Of a stretch of 64,000 nucleotides of DNA, positions 57,842 through 64,000 are shown piece after piece (position 1 is the first letter of the stretch; each line of letters opens with the position of its first letter). Position numbers and translations under genes: made by a program. The stretch spans positions 1,057,001-1,121,000 of the forward strand of contig NZ_JAIWOU010000001.1 in NCBI RefSeq assembly GCF_021295395.1. Direction: 5' to 3'. The notes below the pieces were generated by a model. It worked only from the letters and a program-made list of their open reading frames with translations. It made no database searches and was not told the origin of the DNA. The DNA comes from Komagataeibacter sp. FNDCR2. Lineage in GTDB: Bacteria > Pseudomonadota > Alphaproteobacteria > Acetobacterales > Acetobacteraceae.

Positions 57842-58726
57842 CTAGAGCGAACCCACGGCGGAGGAAACAGCGCAGATGTGATCGGACGCCCCGGCCGCAT
57901 TACATACCTGCTGCGGTGTCATGCCTGCCATACGCATGGCACGTACGGAAACCGCGCCATCGCGCTTGGCCAGCCGCCGCCCCGTGGCGTCGCATAGCAG
58001 CGGATGGTGGCGGTAACGCGGCGCGGGCCAGCCCATGATGTGCTGCAACAGGCGATGCAGCGCCGTCGCGGCCCTGAGATCCTCCCCGCGCGTGACAAGG
58101 CTCACGCCCTGCATGGCGTCGTCATGGGTCACGCACAGGTGGTAGGAGGCGGGTACGTCCTTGCGCGCCAGCACGACATCGCCAAATTGTTCGGGCTGGC
58201 ATGCCTGCGGGCCATGCCCCAGTTCATGCCATGTCAGGTCCCGCGCGCCGGGCAGGCGCAGGGCACGCGCCATGTCCAGCCGCAACGCATGGGGCGCGCC
58301 CGCCGCCAGCAGCGCCGCGCGGCGGCCCGGATCCATGTTACGGCAGGTGCCGGGATAGACCATGGCCCCATCGGGCGCGTGGTGGGGGGCGCCTGCGGCC
58401 TCCATGATATCACGCCGGGTGCAGAAGCACGGGTAAAGCAGGCCGCGCGCGTCCAGTGTGTCCAGCACGTGGCGGTACTGCGCCATGTGCCGGGACTGGC
58501 GGCGCACGGGCCGCGGCCACGACAGGCCCAGCCATTCCAGATCCGTGTAAAGGTCGGCGATGAATTCCGGCTTGCAGCGCACCGTGTCGATATCTTCCAC
58601 CCGCAGGAGGAACGTGCCGCCCGACTCCATGGCCGCGCGCCACCCCGCCAGCGCCGACGCGACATGGCCGAGATGCAGATGCCCCGTCGGACTGGGGGCA
58701 AAACGGGTAATTTCTGTCATTCCCAT
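57842..58726 (-). CDS. gluQRS: Glutamyl-Q tRNA(Asp) synthetase
   Basis: GluQRS attaches glutamate to the queuosine of tRNA-Asp, using a truncated GluRS catalytic domain. The 294-residue protein has the HIGH-like TRFAPSPTGHLHLGHVASALA and KRDG in place of KMSK, the zinc cysteines in PCFCTRRD and CRN, and no anticodon-binding domain. That length separates it from GluRS (about 470). ATG 58726 is used; ATG 58720 is also in frame. Confidence 0.93.
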   Translation of the reverse strand: MGMTEITRFAPSPTGHLHLGHVASALAGWRAAMESGGTFLLRVEDIDTVRCKPEFIADLYTDLEWLGLSWPRPVRRQSRHMAQYRHVLDTLDARGLLYPCFCTRRDIMEAAGAPHHAPDGAMVYPGTCRNMDPGRRAALLAAGAPHALRLDMARALRLPGARDLTWHELGHGPQACQPEQFGDVVLARKDVPASYHLCVTHDDAMQGVSLVTRGEDLRAATALHRLLQHIMGWPAPRYRHHPLLCDATGRRLAKRDGAVSVRAMRMAGMTPQQVCNAAGASDHICAVSSAVGSL

Positions 58727-58940
58727 GGCAAAACAGGTATATAGCGAAAAACCGCCCCTGTTTCCTCTTTTCGTGGGCGCGGAACCGGGTGGATGCGGCC
58801 TGGCCGCCACGGGTTGCCACACCCGGCGGGGTCTGCAATTAATTCGGAAGTTACCTGACGACGACGCACTTCACAGGCGTTCGCTTCGGAACAGAGTATG
58901 CCTGAGAACTGTGCGTCGGCATTCGGAAAGGAATGCGTCC

Positions 58941-59501
58941 GTGCCTTGTGACAGTCAATACCTGCCCGCCCTGGTCCTGAATGCCGATTTCAGGCCGCTC
59001 TCCTATTACCCGCTATCCCTGTGGTCATGGCAGGACAGCATCCGCGCCGTATGGCTCGACCGCGTATCGGTGCTGAGCGAATATGACACGGTTGTCCGCT
59101 CCCCCACCCAGAGCCTGCGCCTGCCCAGCGTGATCGCGCTGAAAGACTATATCCCCGCCGCCCGCAAGCCCGCCTTCACCCGCTTCAACGTCTTCCTGCG
59201 CGACAATTTTTCCTGCCAGTACTGCAATACCCGCTTCCCCACGCAGGAACTGACATTCGACCACGTCATTCCCCGCAGCAAGGGGGGGCGCACCAGTTGG
59301 GAAAACGTCGTGACCGCGTGCAGCCCGTGCAACCTGATCAAGGGATCGTACATGCCGCACCAGATCCGCATGTACCCCAACCGCACGCCCATCCGCCCGT
59401 CCAGCCGCAGGCTACAGGAAAACGGCCGCGCCTTCCCCCCCAACTACCTGCATGAAAGCTGGCGCGACTATCTGTACTGGGATACCGAACTGGAAAACTA
59501 G
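58941..59501 (+). CDS. HNH endonuclease-domain protein
   Basis: A 186-residue protein from GTG 58941 (PCDSQYLPALVLNADFRPL follows), with AAGGAA 7 nt upstream. The C-terminal half has the HNH/beta-beta-alpha-metal nuclease core: CQYCNTRFPTQELTFDHVIP, WENVVTACSPCNLIKG with zinc cysteine pairs. The N-terminal LNADFRPLSYYPLSLW block is typical of this widespread alphaproteobacterial family, whose role (repair or otherwise) is unknown. It is a stand-alone gene, not next to a methylase. Confidence 0.85.
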   Translation: MPCDSQYLPALVLNADFRPLSYYPLSLWSWQDSIRAVWLDRVSVLSEYDTVVRSPTQSLRLPSVIALKDYIPAARKPAFTRFNVFLRDNFSCQYCNTRFPTQELTFDHVIPRSKGGRTSWENVVTACSPCNLIKGSYMPHQIRMYPNRTPIRPSSRRLQENGRAFPPNYLHESWRDYLYWDTELEN

Positions 59502-59509
59502 CCGACCGG

Positions 59510-59821
59510 CTATCTGGTGTAGCTGTAGTCGTACTGGTCCGCCAGCTTCTGCAGATCCGGGGCGCCACGCAGGTTGAGCGGCAGCGGATGCGTGTGCTTG
59601 TTTTCAGCGAAGATGATGTTGTGGTCGCTCATGCGCTGGCAGGTATTGGCCGCGATGGGGAAGCTGAGCTGCATGGCCGTGCCCATCTGCTCACGCAGGC
59701 ATTTTACGTCGTTCTGGAACGGTTTGCGCCCGATTTCGGGTGTACATGCGCCCAGCACAACCAGACCGCATGCCAGCAGCCCGAGCCGGACGGGCAGTTT
59801 TTCCACAAGTTTCAGCTTCAT
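59510..59821 (-). CDS. Small predicted lipoprotein of unknown function
   Basis: A 103-residue protein from ATG 59821 (MKLKLVEKLPVRLG) with the purine stretch GGGGTCGAG just upstream. A hydrophobic core ends in the lipobox VLGAC, so Cys-25 or so is lipidated. The mature part has two further cysteines (KCL, TCQ), which could form a disulphide. The C-terminus YDYSYTR is tyrosine-rich. It is convergent with the HNH gene (8 bp apart). No family recognised. Confidence 0.7.
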   Translation of the reverse strand: MKLKLVEKLPVRLGLLACGLVVLGACTPEIGRKPFQNDVKCLREQMGTAMQLSFPIAANTCQRMSDHNIIFAENKHTHPLPLNLRGAPDLQKLADQYDYSYTR

Positions 59822-60202
59822 CTCGACCCCGTCGCTTAAGCCGCGCCACACTGCCACGAAAGCGCCAGCGGCGATAGGGGACACAGCCCCGCCCCCGGCC
59901 CGCCGTGCCCGCAATGCATGGGTGCCTTACGTGAAATGCCGGGTACGGAAATCAGTCCCGCCACGCAGGGAATACCACAAATCGTGCATAGGTATTATCT
60001 GGATGCATAGGTGATATTACCGTGAACCGGATGACAGCGGGCGGTTATATTGCCACCCTCACTCGTTATTCTGATTTTTTGTAAATCATGCGTGATATAT
60101 AAGAATTATAAATACAGGACTACCTGACTGTAAATTTGCTTCAGGATTGCGTATGCCTGTCACGCATTGTCACCGTCCCCCATCGATGCCTGAGGTAGAA
60201 GA
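59822..60202. promoter_or_regulatory. 381-bp region between the lipoprotein and hpnR
   Basis: No gene is supported here. TGCATAGGT occurs twice (59985-59993 and 60004-60012), 19 bp apart; AATACC/GGTATT flank the first copy (59971-59996). Bases 60060-60130 are AT-rich and include several TATA/TATAAA-like stretches. A promoter for hpnR should lie here, but I cannot fix its boxes. The hpnR ribosome site GAGG lies at 60192-60195. Confidence 0.5.
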
Positions 60203-61747
60203 ATGAGATTACTGGCCGTCCATCCAAGCTCACTCATGTACACAAAGGTCTTCCTGCGTCTCGAACCGCTGGGGCTTGAACTGGTTGCCGGCGCCGCGCG
60301 CAACAAGGGACATGAGGTGGACATCATCGACCTGCAGGTCGAAAAACACGCGGATTACTGGGAGCGTATCGAAAAGTTCAGGCCACACGCGGTCTGCTTT
60401 TCGGGCAACTACCTGGCCAATGTTCCCGAAATCATTGACCTGTGCAAGGAAACGCGCCGGCGCCTGCCCAACGTGTTCCTGTTCCTGGGTGGGCATTCCA
60501 TCTCGTTCATCGCGCGTGATGTGCTTTCCCTGTCCGACGGGGCGGTCAACTGCATCCTGAAGGGCGAAGGCGACGCCACCGTCGGCCCGCTGCTGGAAGC
60601 ATGGGAACAGGGCCGCGACCTGACCACCGTGCCCGGCGTCGTGACCATGGATGGCGAAGGCCCGCCGCCCATCTTCGTTGAAAGCCTTGATGAAGTCCGC
60701 CCCGCGCGTGACCTGCTGCGCCATCGCCGCAAATACTTCATCGGCACGCTGGATCCGGCGGCGTCCATCGAATTCGCGCGTGGCTGCCCGTGGGACTGCA
60801 CGTTCTGTAGTGCATGGACCTTCTATGGCCGCTCCTACCGCACCGCCAGCGCCGAGGTGATTGGCGAGGAACTGCAGGAAATCAAGGAGCCCGGCATCTT
60901 CATCGTGGATGACGTGGCCTTCGTGCATGCCGAACACGGCCTGGCCATCGCCAACGAGATCAAGCGCCGCAACATCCAGAAAGAATATTACCTTGAAACC
61001 CGCGCGGACGTCCTGCTGCGCAACAAGGAAGTGTTCCGCGTCTGGAAGGAAATCGGGCTGAGCTACATCTTCATCGGGCTGGAAGCGGTCGATGCGGAGG
61101 GGCTGAAGCGGTTCCGCAAGCGCGTGTCGATGGATCGTAACTTCGAGGCGCTGGATTACGCGCGCTCGCTGGACCTGATCGTGGCCATCAACCTGATCGC
61201 CGATCCGTCATGGGACCGCGAACGCTTTGAGGTGATCCGCCAGTGGTGCCTGGAAATCCCGGACATCGTGAACATTTCGGTCACCACCCCCTATCCCGGC
61301 ACCGAGATATGGGAAAGCGAGTCCCGCAAGCTGACCACGCGCGACTACCGCCTGTTCGACATCCAGCACGCCGTGATGCCGACCACCCTGCCGCTGAACG
61401 AGTTCTATGAGGAACTGGTCAAGACCCAGCAGATCCTGAACAACAAGCATCTGGGCTGGAGCGCGATCAAGGACACGCTGGGCATTGCGCTGCGTCTGGC
61501 GCTGCGTGGGCAGACCAACTTCCTGACCATGATCTGGAAGTTCAATTCGGTCTTCAACCCGAAGCTGCAGATGGCCGACCACGCGCAGAAGCCGAAATAT
61601 GAAATGCCGCTCAAGCCCGAAGGCACGGACCAGCAGGTCGATCGCACGACGCTGTATGTCCATGGCCCGGCTGGCCGCAAGTCGCGCAAGCTGGATGACG
61701 ATACCGAAAAGTTCGTCGATGAAACCCGCATGAGCACGGTTGACTGA
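60203..61747 (+). CDS. hpnR: Hopanoid C-3 methylase HpnR
   Basis: HpnR is a B12-binding radical-SAM enzyme that methylates hopanoids at C-3, giving 3-methylhopanoids, known from acetic acid bacteria and methanotrophs. The 514-residue protein has an N-terminal cobalamin-binding domain (LLAVHPSSLMY through FLGGHSISFIAR), then the radical-SAM cluster motif CxxxCxxC as GCPWDCTFC (C195, C199, C202). A C-terminal region of unassigned function follows. ATG 60203 has GAGG 7 nt upstream. It stands alone; the other hpn genes are not in this window. A perfect-palindrome terminator follows 21 bp later. Confidence 0.88.
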   Translation: MRLLAVHPSSLMYTKVFLRLEPLGLELVAGAARNKGHEVDIIDLQVEKHADYWERIEKFRPHAVCFSGNYLANVPEIIDLCKETRRRLPNVFLFLGGHSISFIARDVLSLSDGAVNCILKGEGDATVGPLLEAWEQGRDLTTVPGVVTMDGEGPPPIFVESLDEVRPARDLLRHRRKYFIGTLDPAASIEFARGCPWDCTFCSAWTFYGRSYRTASAEVIGEELQEIKEPGIFIVDDVAFVHAEHGLAIANEIKRRNIQKEYYLETRADVLLRNKEVFRVWKEIGLSYIFIGLEAVDAEGLKRFRKRVSMDRNFEALDYARSLDLIVAINLIADPSWDRERFEVIRQWCLEIPDIVNISVTTPYPGTEIWESESRKLTTRDYRLFDIQHAVMPTTLPLNEFYEELVKTQQILNNKHLGWSAIKDTLGIALRLALRGQTNFLTMIWKFNSVFNPKLQMADHAQKPKYEMPLKPEGTDQQVDRTTLYVHGPAGRKSRKLDDDTEKFVDETRMSTVD

Positions 61748-61768
61748 CCGCGCGGACAGACTGGAATG

Positions 61769-61801
61769 AAAAAGGCCGGTGCATATGCACCGGCCTTTTT
61801 T
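61769..61801. terminator. Perfect-palindrome terminator between hpnR and sufE
   Basis: A 32-nt perfect dyad, AAAAAGGCCGGTGCAT and its reverse complement at 61769-61800, has A and T tracts at its ends, so it can stop transcription in both directions between hpnR and sufE. Confidence 0.9.
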
Positions 61802-61895
61802 CATGCCCTGGGGTCCTGTTGACGGATACGCTATGGAATATCGGGCGCTTTTTCCATCATGAGCGATAACATAAGGAACGGGCGCAGCCCGGCCT

Positions 61896-62345
61896 TTACG
61901 CGACCGGCAGCGCCGCCGCGGCCTTGCGGATGGCCTGCGCCATGGCTTCCACCCCGTTGCCCCGATTGGTGGACAGCGCCTGCACCAGCCCGAGGTCGCG
62001 CAGGAAGCCCGGATCCGTATTGAGAATTTCCTCCCGGCTGCGACCGGAATAAACCCGCAGCAGCAACGCCACCAGACCCGACACGATGGCCGCGTCCGAC
62101 GCCCCGGCCAGATACAGGACGCCGTCCCCTGGCTGCGCTTCCATCCATACCTGGCTCTGGCAGCCCGGCACGCGGTGCGCGTCATCCTGCCACTGTGGCG
62201 GGAAGGGCGGCAGCTTGCGGCCCAGTTCTATGATGTACTGGTACCGCTGCATCCAGTCATCGAACAGGGCCAGTTCATCACCAATCTCGGCAATGGCGTC
62301 GGCGGCGGTATCGTCCTCGGGCTTTACGAAGGGGTCGGTCATCAT
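61896..62345 (-). CDS. sufE: Cysteine desulfuration protein SufE
   Basis: SufE takes persulfide sulfur from SufS and hands it to SufBCD. The 149-residue protein has the acceptor cysteine in RVPGCQSQVW, and the family blocks LFDDWMQRYQYIIELGRKLP and LLRVYSGRSREEIL. The start ATG at 62345 (or the next at 62342) follows AGGAAAG. It is unlinked from sufBCDS (61 kb away) and is flanked by hpnR and hslU, with no regulator seen. Confidence 0.94.
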   Translation of the reverse strand: MMTDPFVKPEDDTAADAIAEIGDELALFDDWMQRYQYIIELGRKLPPFPPQWQDDAHRVPGCQSQVWMEAQPGDGVLYLAGASDAAIVSGLVALLLRVYSGRSREEILNTDPGFLRDLGLVQALSTNRGNGVEAMAQAIRKAAAALPVA

Positions 62346-62422
62346 CTTTCCTGTTACGCGTGAAATCGGTCGGGTCCTGCCCACCGGCATCCGGCCCGAC
62401 CGTGGCCTTCCATGTATCCGCC

Positions 62423-63736
62423 TTACAGGATAAAGCGGCTCAGATCACCCTTGCTGGCCAGCGGGGCAACCTTGTCGCGCACGTCGCCTGCATCGATGAC
62501 AACGGCCTGCCCCGCGCGGTCGGCGGCGGTGAAGGAGACCTCTTCCAGCAGGCGTTCCAGCACGGTGGCAAGACGCCGCGCGCCGATATTCTCGACCCGT
62601 TCATTGATGTCCGCCGCCAGTTCCGCCAGCGCGTCGATCGCATCGTCGCTGAAGGACAGCGTGACCTTTTCCGTGCCCATCAGCGCCACGTACTGCTGAA
62701 GCAGCGAATGTTCCGGCTCGGTCAGGATGCGACGCAGGTCCTCACGCGTCAGCGACGCCAGTTCCACCCGGATGGGCAGCCGCCCCTGCAATTCGGGCAG
62801 CAGGTCGGAGGGCTTGGCGATATGGAACGCGCCGGAAGCGATGAACAGGATATGATCCGTGCGCACGGGGCCGTATTTGGTGGAAACGGTCGTGCCCTCG
62901 ATCAACGGCAGCAGGTCGCGCTGCACCCCTTCACGCGAGACATCGCCACCGCGCGAGCCGCCTTCGGATGCGCGGGCGCAGACCTTGTCGATCTCGTCCA
63001 GGAAGACAATGCCGTGATCCTGCGCATGGATGACGGCCTCACGCGTCAGGGCGTCGGTATCGAGCATCTTGTCCGCTTCCTGCCGGATCAGGGCGGCGCG
63101 GGCGGCGGCGACCGTCATGCGGCGCTGCTGCGGCATGCGGTTCATGAAGCCCTTCATCATGTCGGAAAAATTGATGACGGCCCCCGGCGTCATGTTCGGC
63201 ATGTCCGCGGGCGACGGAGTGCCGCCCTCGGCTATCGAAATCTCGACTTCCTTGGCCTCCAGTTCCCCCGCGCGGAGCATGCGCCGGAACTTGTTCTTCG
63301 TCTCGGCGGAAGCCCCCTCCCCCACCAGCGCGTCCAGAAGCAGGTTTTCAGCCGCGAGTTCGGCCTTGGCCTCCACATCCTTGCGGCGCAGGTCGCGCAG
63401 CATGTTGATCGAGACCTCCACCAGGTCGCGCACGATGCTTTCCACATCGCGGCCCACGTACCCGACCTCGGTGAATTTGGTGGCCTCGACCTTCAGGAAC
63501 GGGGCCTGCGCCAGCCTGGCCAGACGGCGTGCGATCTCGGTCTTGCCGCAGCCGGTCGGCCCGATCATGAGGATGTTCTTGGGCACGACCTCCTCACGCA
63601 TCGCATCGGGCAGTTGCGCGCGCCGCCAGCGGTTGCGCAGCGCGATGGCCACCGCCCGCTTGGCGTCACCCTGGCCGATGATGTAGCGGTCGAGTTCGGA
63701 TACGATCTCGCGCGGGGAATGATTGGGAAGTTCCAT
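62423..63736 (-). CDS. hslU: ATP-dependent protease ATPase subunit HslU
   Basis: HslU is the AAA+ unfoldase of the HslUV (ClpYQ) protease. The 437-residue protein has the N-terminal [16 protein letters not shown], Walker [14 protein letters not shown], Walker [12 protein letters not shown] and the C-terminal LSRFIL tail that docks into HslV. Start ATG 63736 shares one base with the hslV stop (TAATG), so translation is probably coupled. Length fits the family. Confidence 0.97.
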   Translation of the reverse strand: MELPNHSPREIVSELDRYIIGQGDAKRAVAIALRNRWRRAQLPDAMREEVVPKNILMIGPTGCGKTEIARRLARLAQAPFLKVEATKFTEVGYVGRDVESIVRDLVEVSINMLRDLRRKDVEAKAELAAENLLLDALVGEGASAETKNKFRRMLRAGELEAKEVEISIAEGGTPSPADMPNMTPGAVINFSDMMKGFMNRMPQQRRMTVAAARAALIRQEADKMLDTDALTREAVIHAQDHGIVFLDEIDKVCARASEGGSRGGDVSREGVQRDLLPLIEGTTVSTKYGPVRTDHILFIASGAFHIAKPSDLLPELQGRLPIRVELASLTREDLRRILTEPEHSLLQQYVALMGTEKVTLSFSDDAIDALAELAADINERVENIGARRLATVLERLLEEVSFTAADRAGQAVVIDAGDVRDKVAPLASKGDLSRFIL

Positions 63737-64000
63737 TACGCCGCTCCGTCCTGCGTATCCGTGCCCAGTGTCTCCACAATGACGGAATGGTTGGTATAGA
63801 CACAGATGTCACCGGCGATTTTCATGGACCGCCGTGCGATATCCACCGCCCCGAGCCCCTCGATCCCCAGCAGCGCGCGCGCGGCGGACAGCGCGTAATT
63901 GCCGCCCGACCCGATGGCGATGATGCCGTCTTCAGGCTCCAGCACATCGCCATTGCCGGTCAGGGTAAAGGAGCGTTCGGCATCGGCCACGGCCATCATG
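63736..64000 (-). CDS. hslV: ATP-dependent protease peptidase subunit HslV (N-terminus off right edge)
   Basis: Only the C-terminal 88 or so residues are in the window; the catalytic N-terminal threonine lies beyond the right edge. [34 protein letters not shown] and [20 protein letters not shown] match HslV closely. It directly precedes hslU with a one-base overlap, the standard hslVU order. Confidence 0.95.
   Translation of the reverse strand, partial: MMAVADAERSFTLTGNGDVLEPEDGIIAIGSGGNYALSAARALLGIEGLGAVDIARRSMKIAGDICVYTNHSVIVETLGTDTQDGAA

Noticed and set aside
58941-59501. HNH gene as part of a restriction or defence system
   Set aside because: No methylase, specificity subunit or other defence gene is adjacent; the gene is a widespread single-domain family.

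Overview
This window is high-GC, gene-dense chromosomal DNA from an alphaproteobacterium. It most likely comes from an acetic acid bacterium (Acetobacteraceae, Komagataeibacter/Gluconacetobacter type). The evidence is a hopanoid C-3 methylase (HpnR), a gluconate kinase, the alphaproteobacterial orders yceD-rpmF-plsX-fabH-ihfA-merR and ffh-rpsP-rimM-trmD-rplS-leuCDB, and COQ9 diverging from rpsU. Almost all of it is core genome. I see no insertion sequence, prophage, CRISPR array or rRNA. The genus is an inference from gene content.

Layout. 1-5.3 kb (minus): suf Fe-S assembly operon with its Rrf2 regulator first, then sufB-C-D-S; sufS runs off the left edge. 5.3-10.5 kb: a DUF445 membrane protein, then on the plus strand a divergent PEP-carboxylase-like gene overlapping a metallo-beta-lactamase-fold hydrolase. 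10.6-15.6 kb (minus): fusA, rpmB, a small unknown gene, and an Atm1-type ABC exporter. 15.7-20 kb (plus): Nudix protein, S9 oligopeptidase, AI-2E family permease. 20-24.5 kb (minus): tRNA-Pro(GGG) and the yceD-to-merR cluster. 24.7-29.6 kb: bamE, a sensor kinase, rpsU, def-coq9 and a MarR/OmpR pair resembling petP-petR. 29.7-36.7 kb (minus): leuB-leuD-leuC, rplS-trmD-rimM-rpsP and ffh. 36.8-45.3 kb (minus): Spy-like periplasmic protein, pstB-A-C without pstS, then an overlapping run ispH-thrB-rnhA-ABC ATPase-permease-nucleoside-hydrolase-like. 45.5-51.5 kb: lipoprotein, OPT transporter, M3 peptidase, RlmM-like methyltransferase, DUF423. 51.5-55.3 kb: two AT-rich intergenic regions, a DUF4142 protein, cobalamin adenosyltransferase, gluconate kinase, a gene split by an in-frame TAG, and a membrane protein. 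55.3-64 kb: two tandem aminotransferases, gluQRS, an HNH protein, a lipoprotein, hpnR, sufE and hslU-hslV, with hslV cut by the right edge.

The genes mostly serve housekeeping: Fe-S assembly (SufBCDS plus the distant SufE) supports IspH, LeuC and the radical-SAM HpnR in the same window. Cobalamin adenosyltransferase is linked to B12 metabolism, which HpnR, a B12-binding radical-SAM enzyme, draws on. I found no clear new multi-gene defence or mobile system. The best leads are the PEPC-like protein with altered catalytic residues and a possible coupled leader peptide; the degenerate nucleoside hydrolase coupled to an ABC transporter with no binding protein; the TAG-split gene behind a palindrome-rich AT-rich region; and a 16-bp perfect palindrome ahead of the suf regulator.
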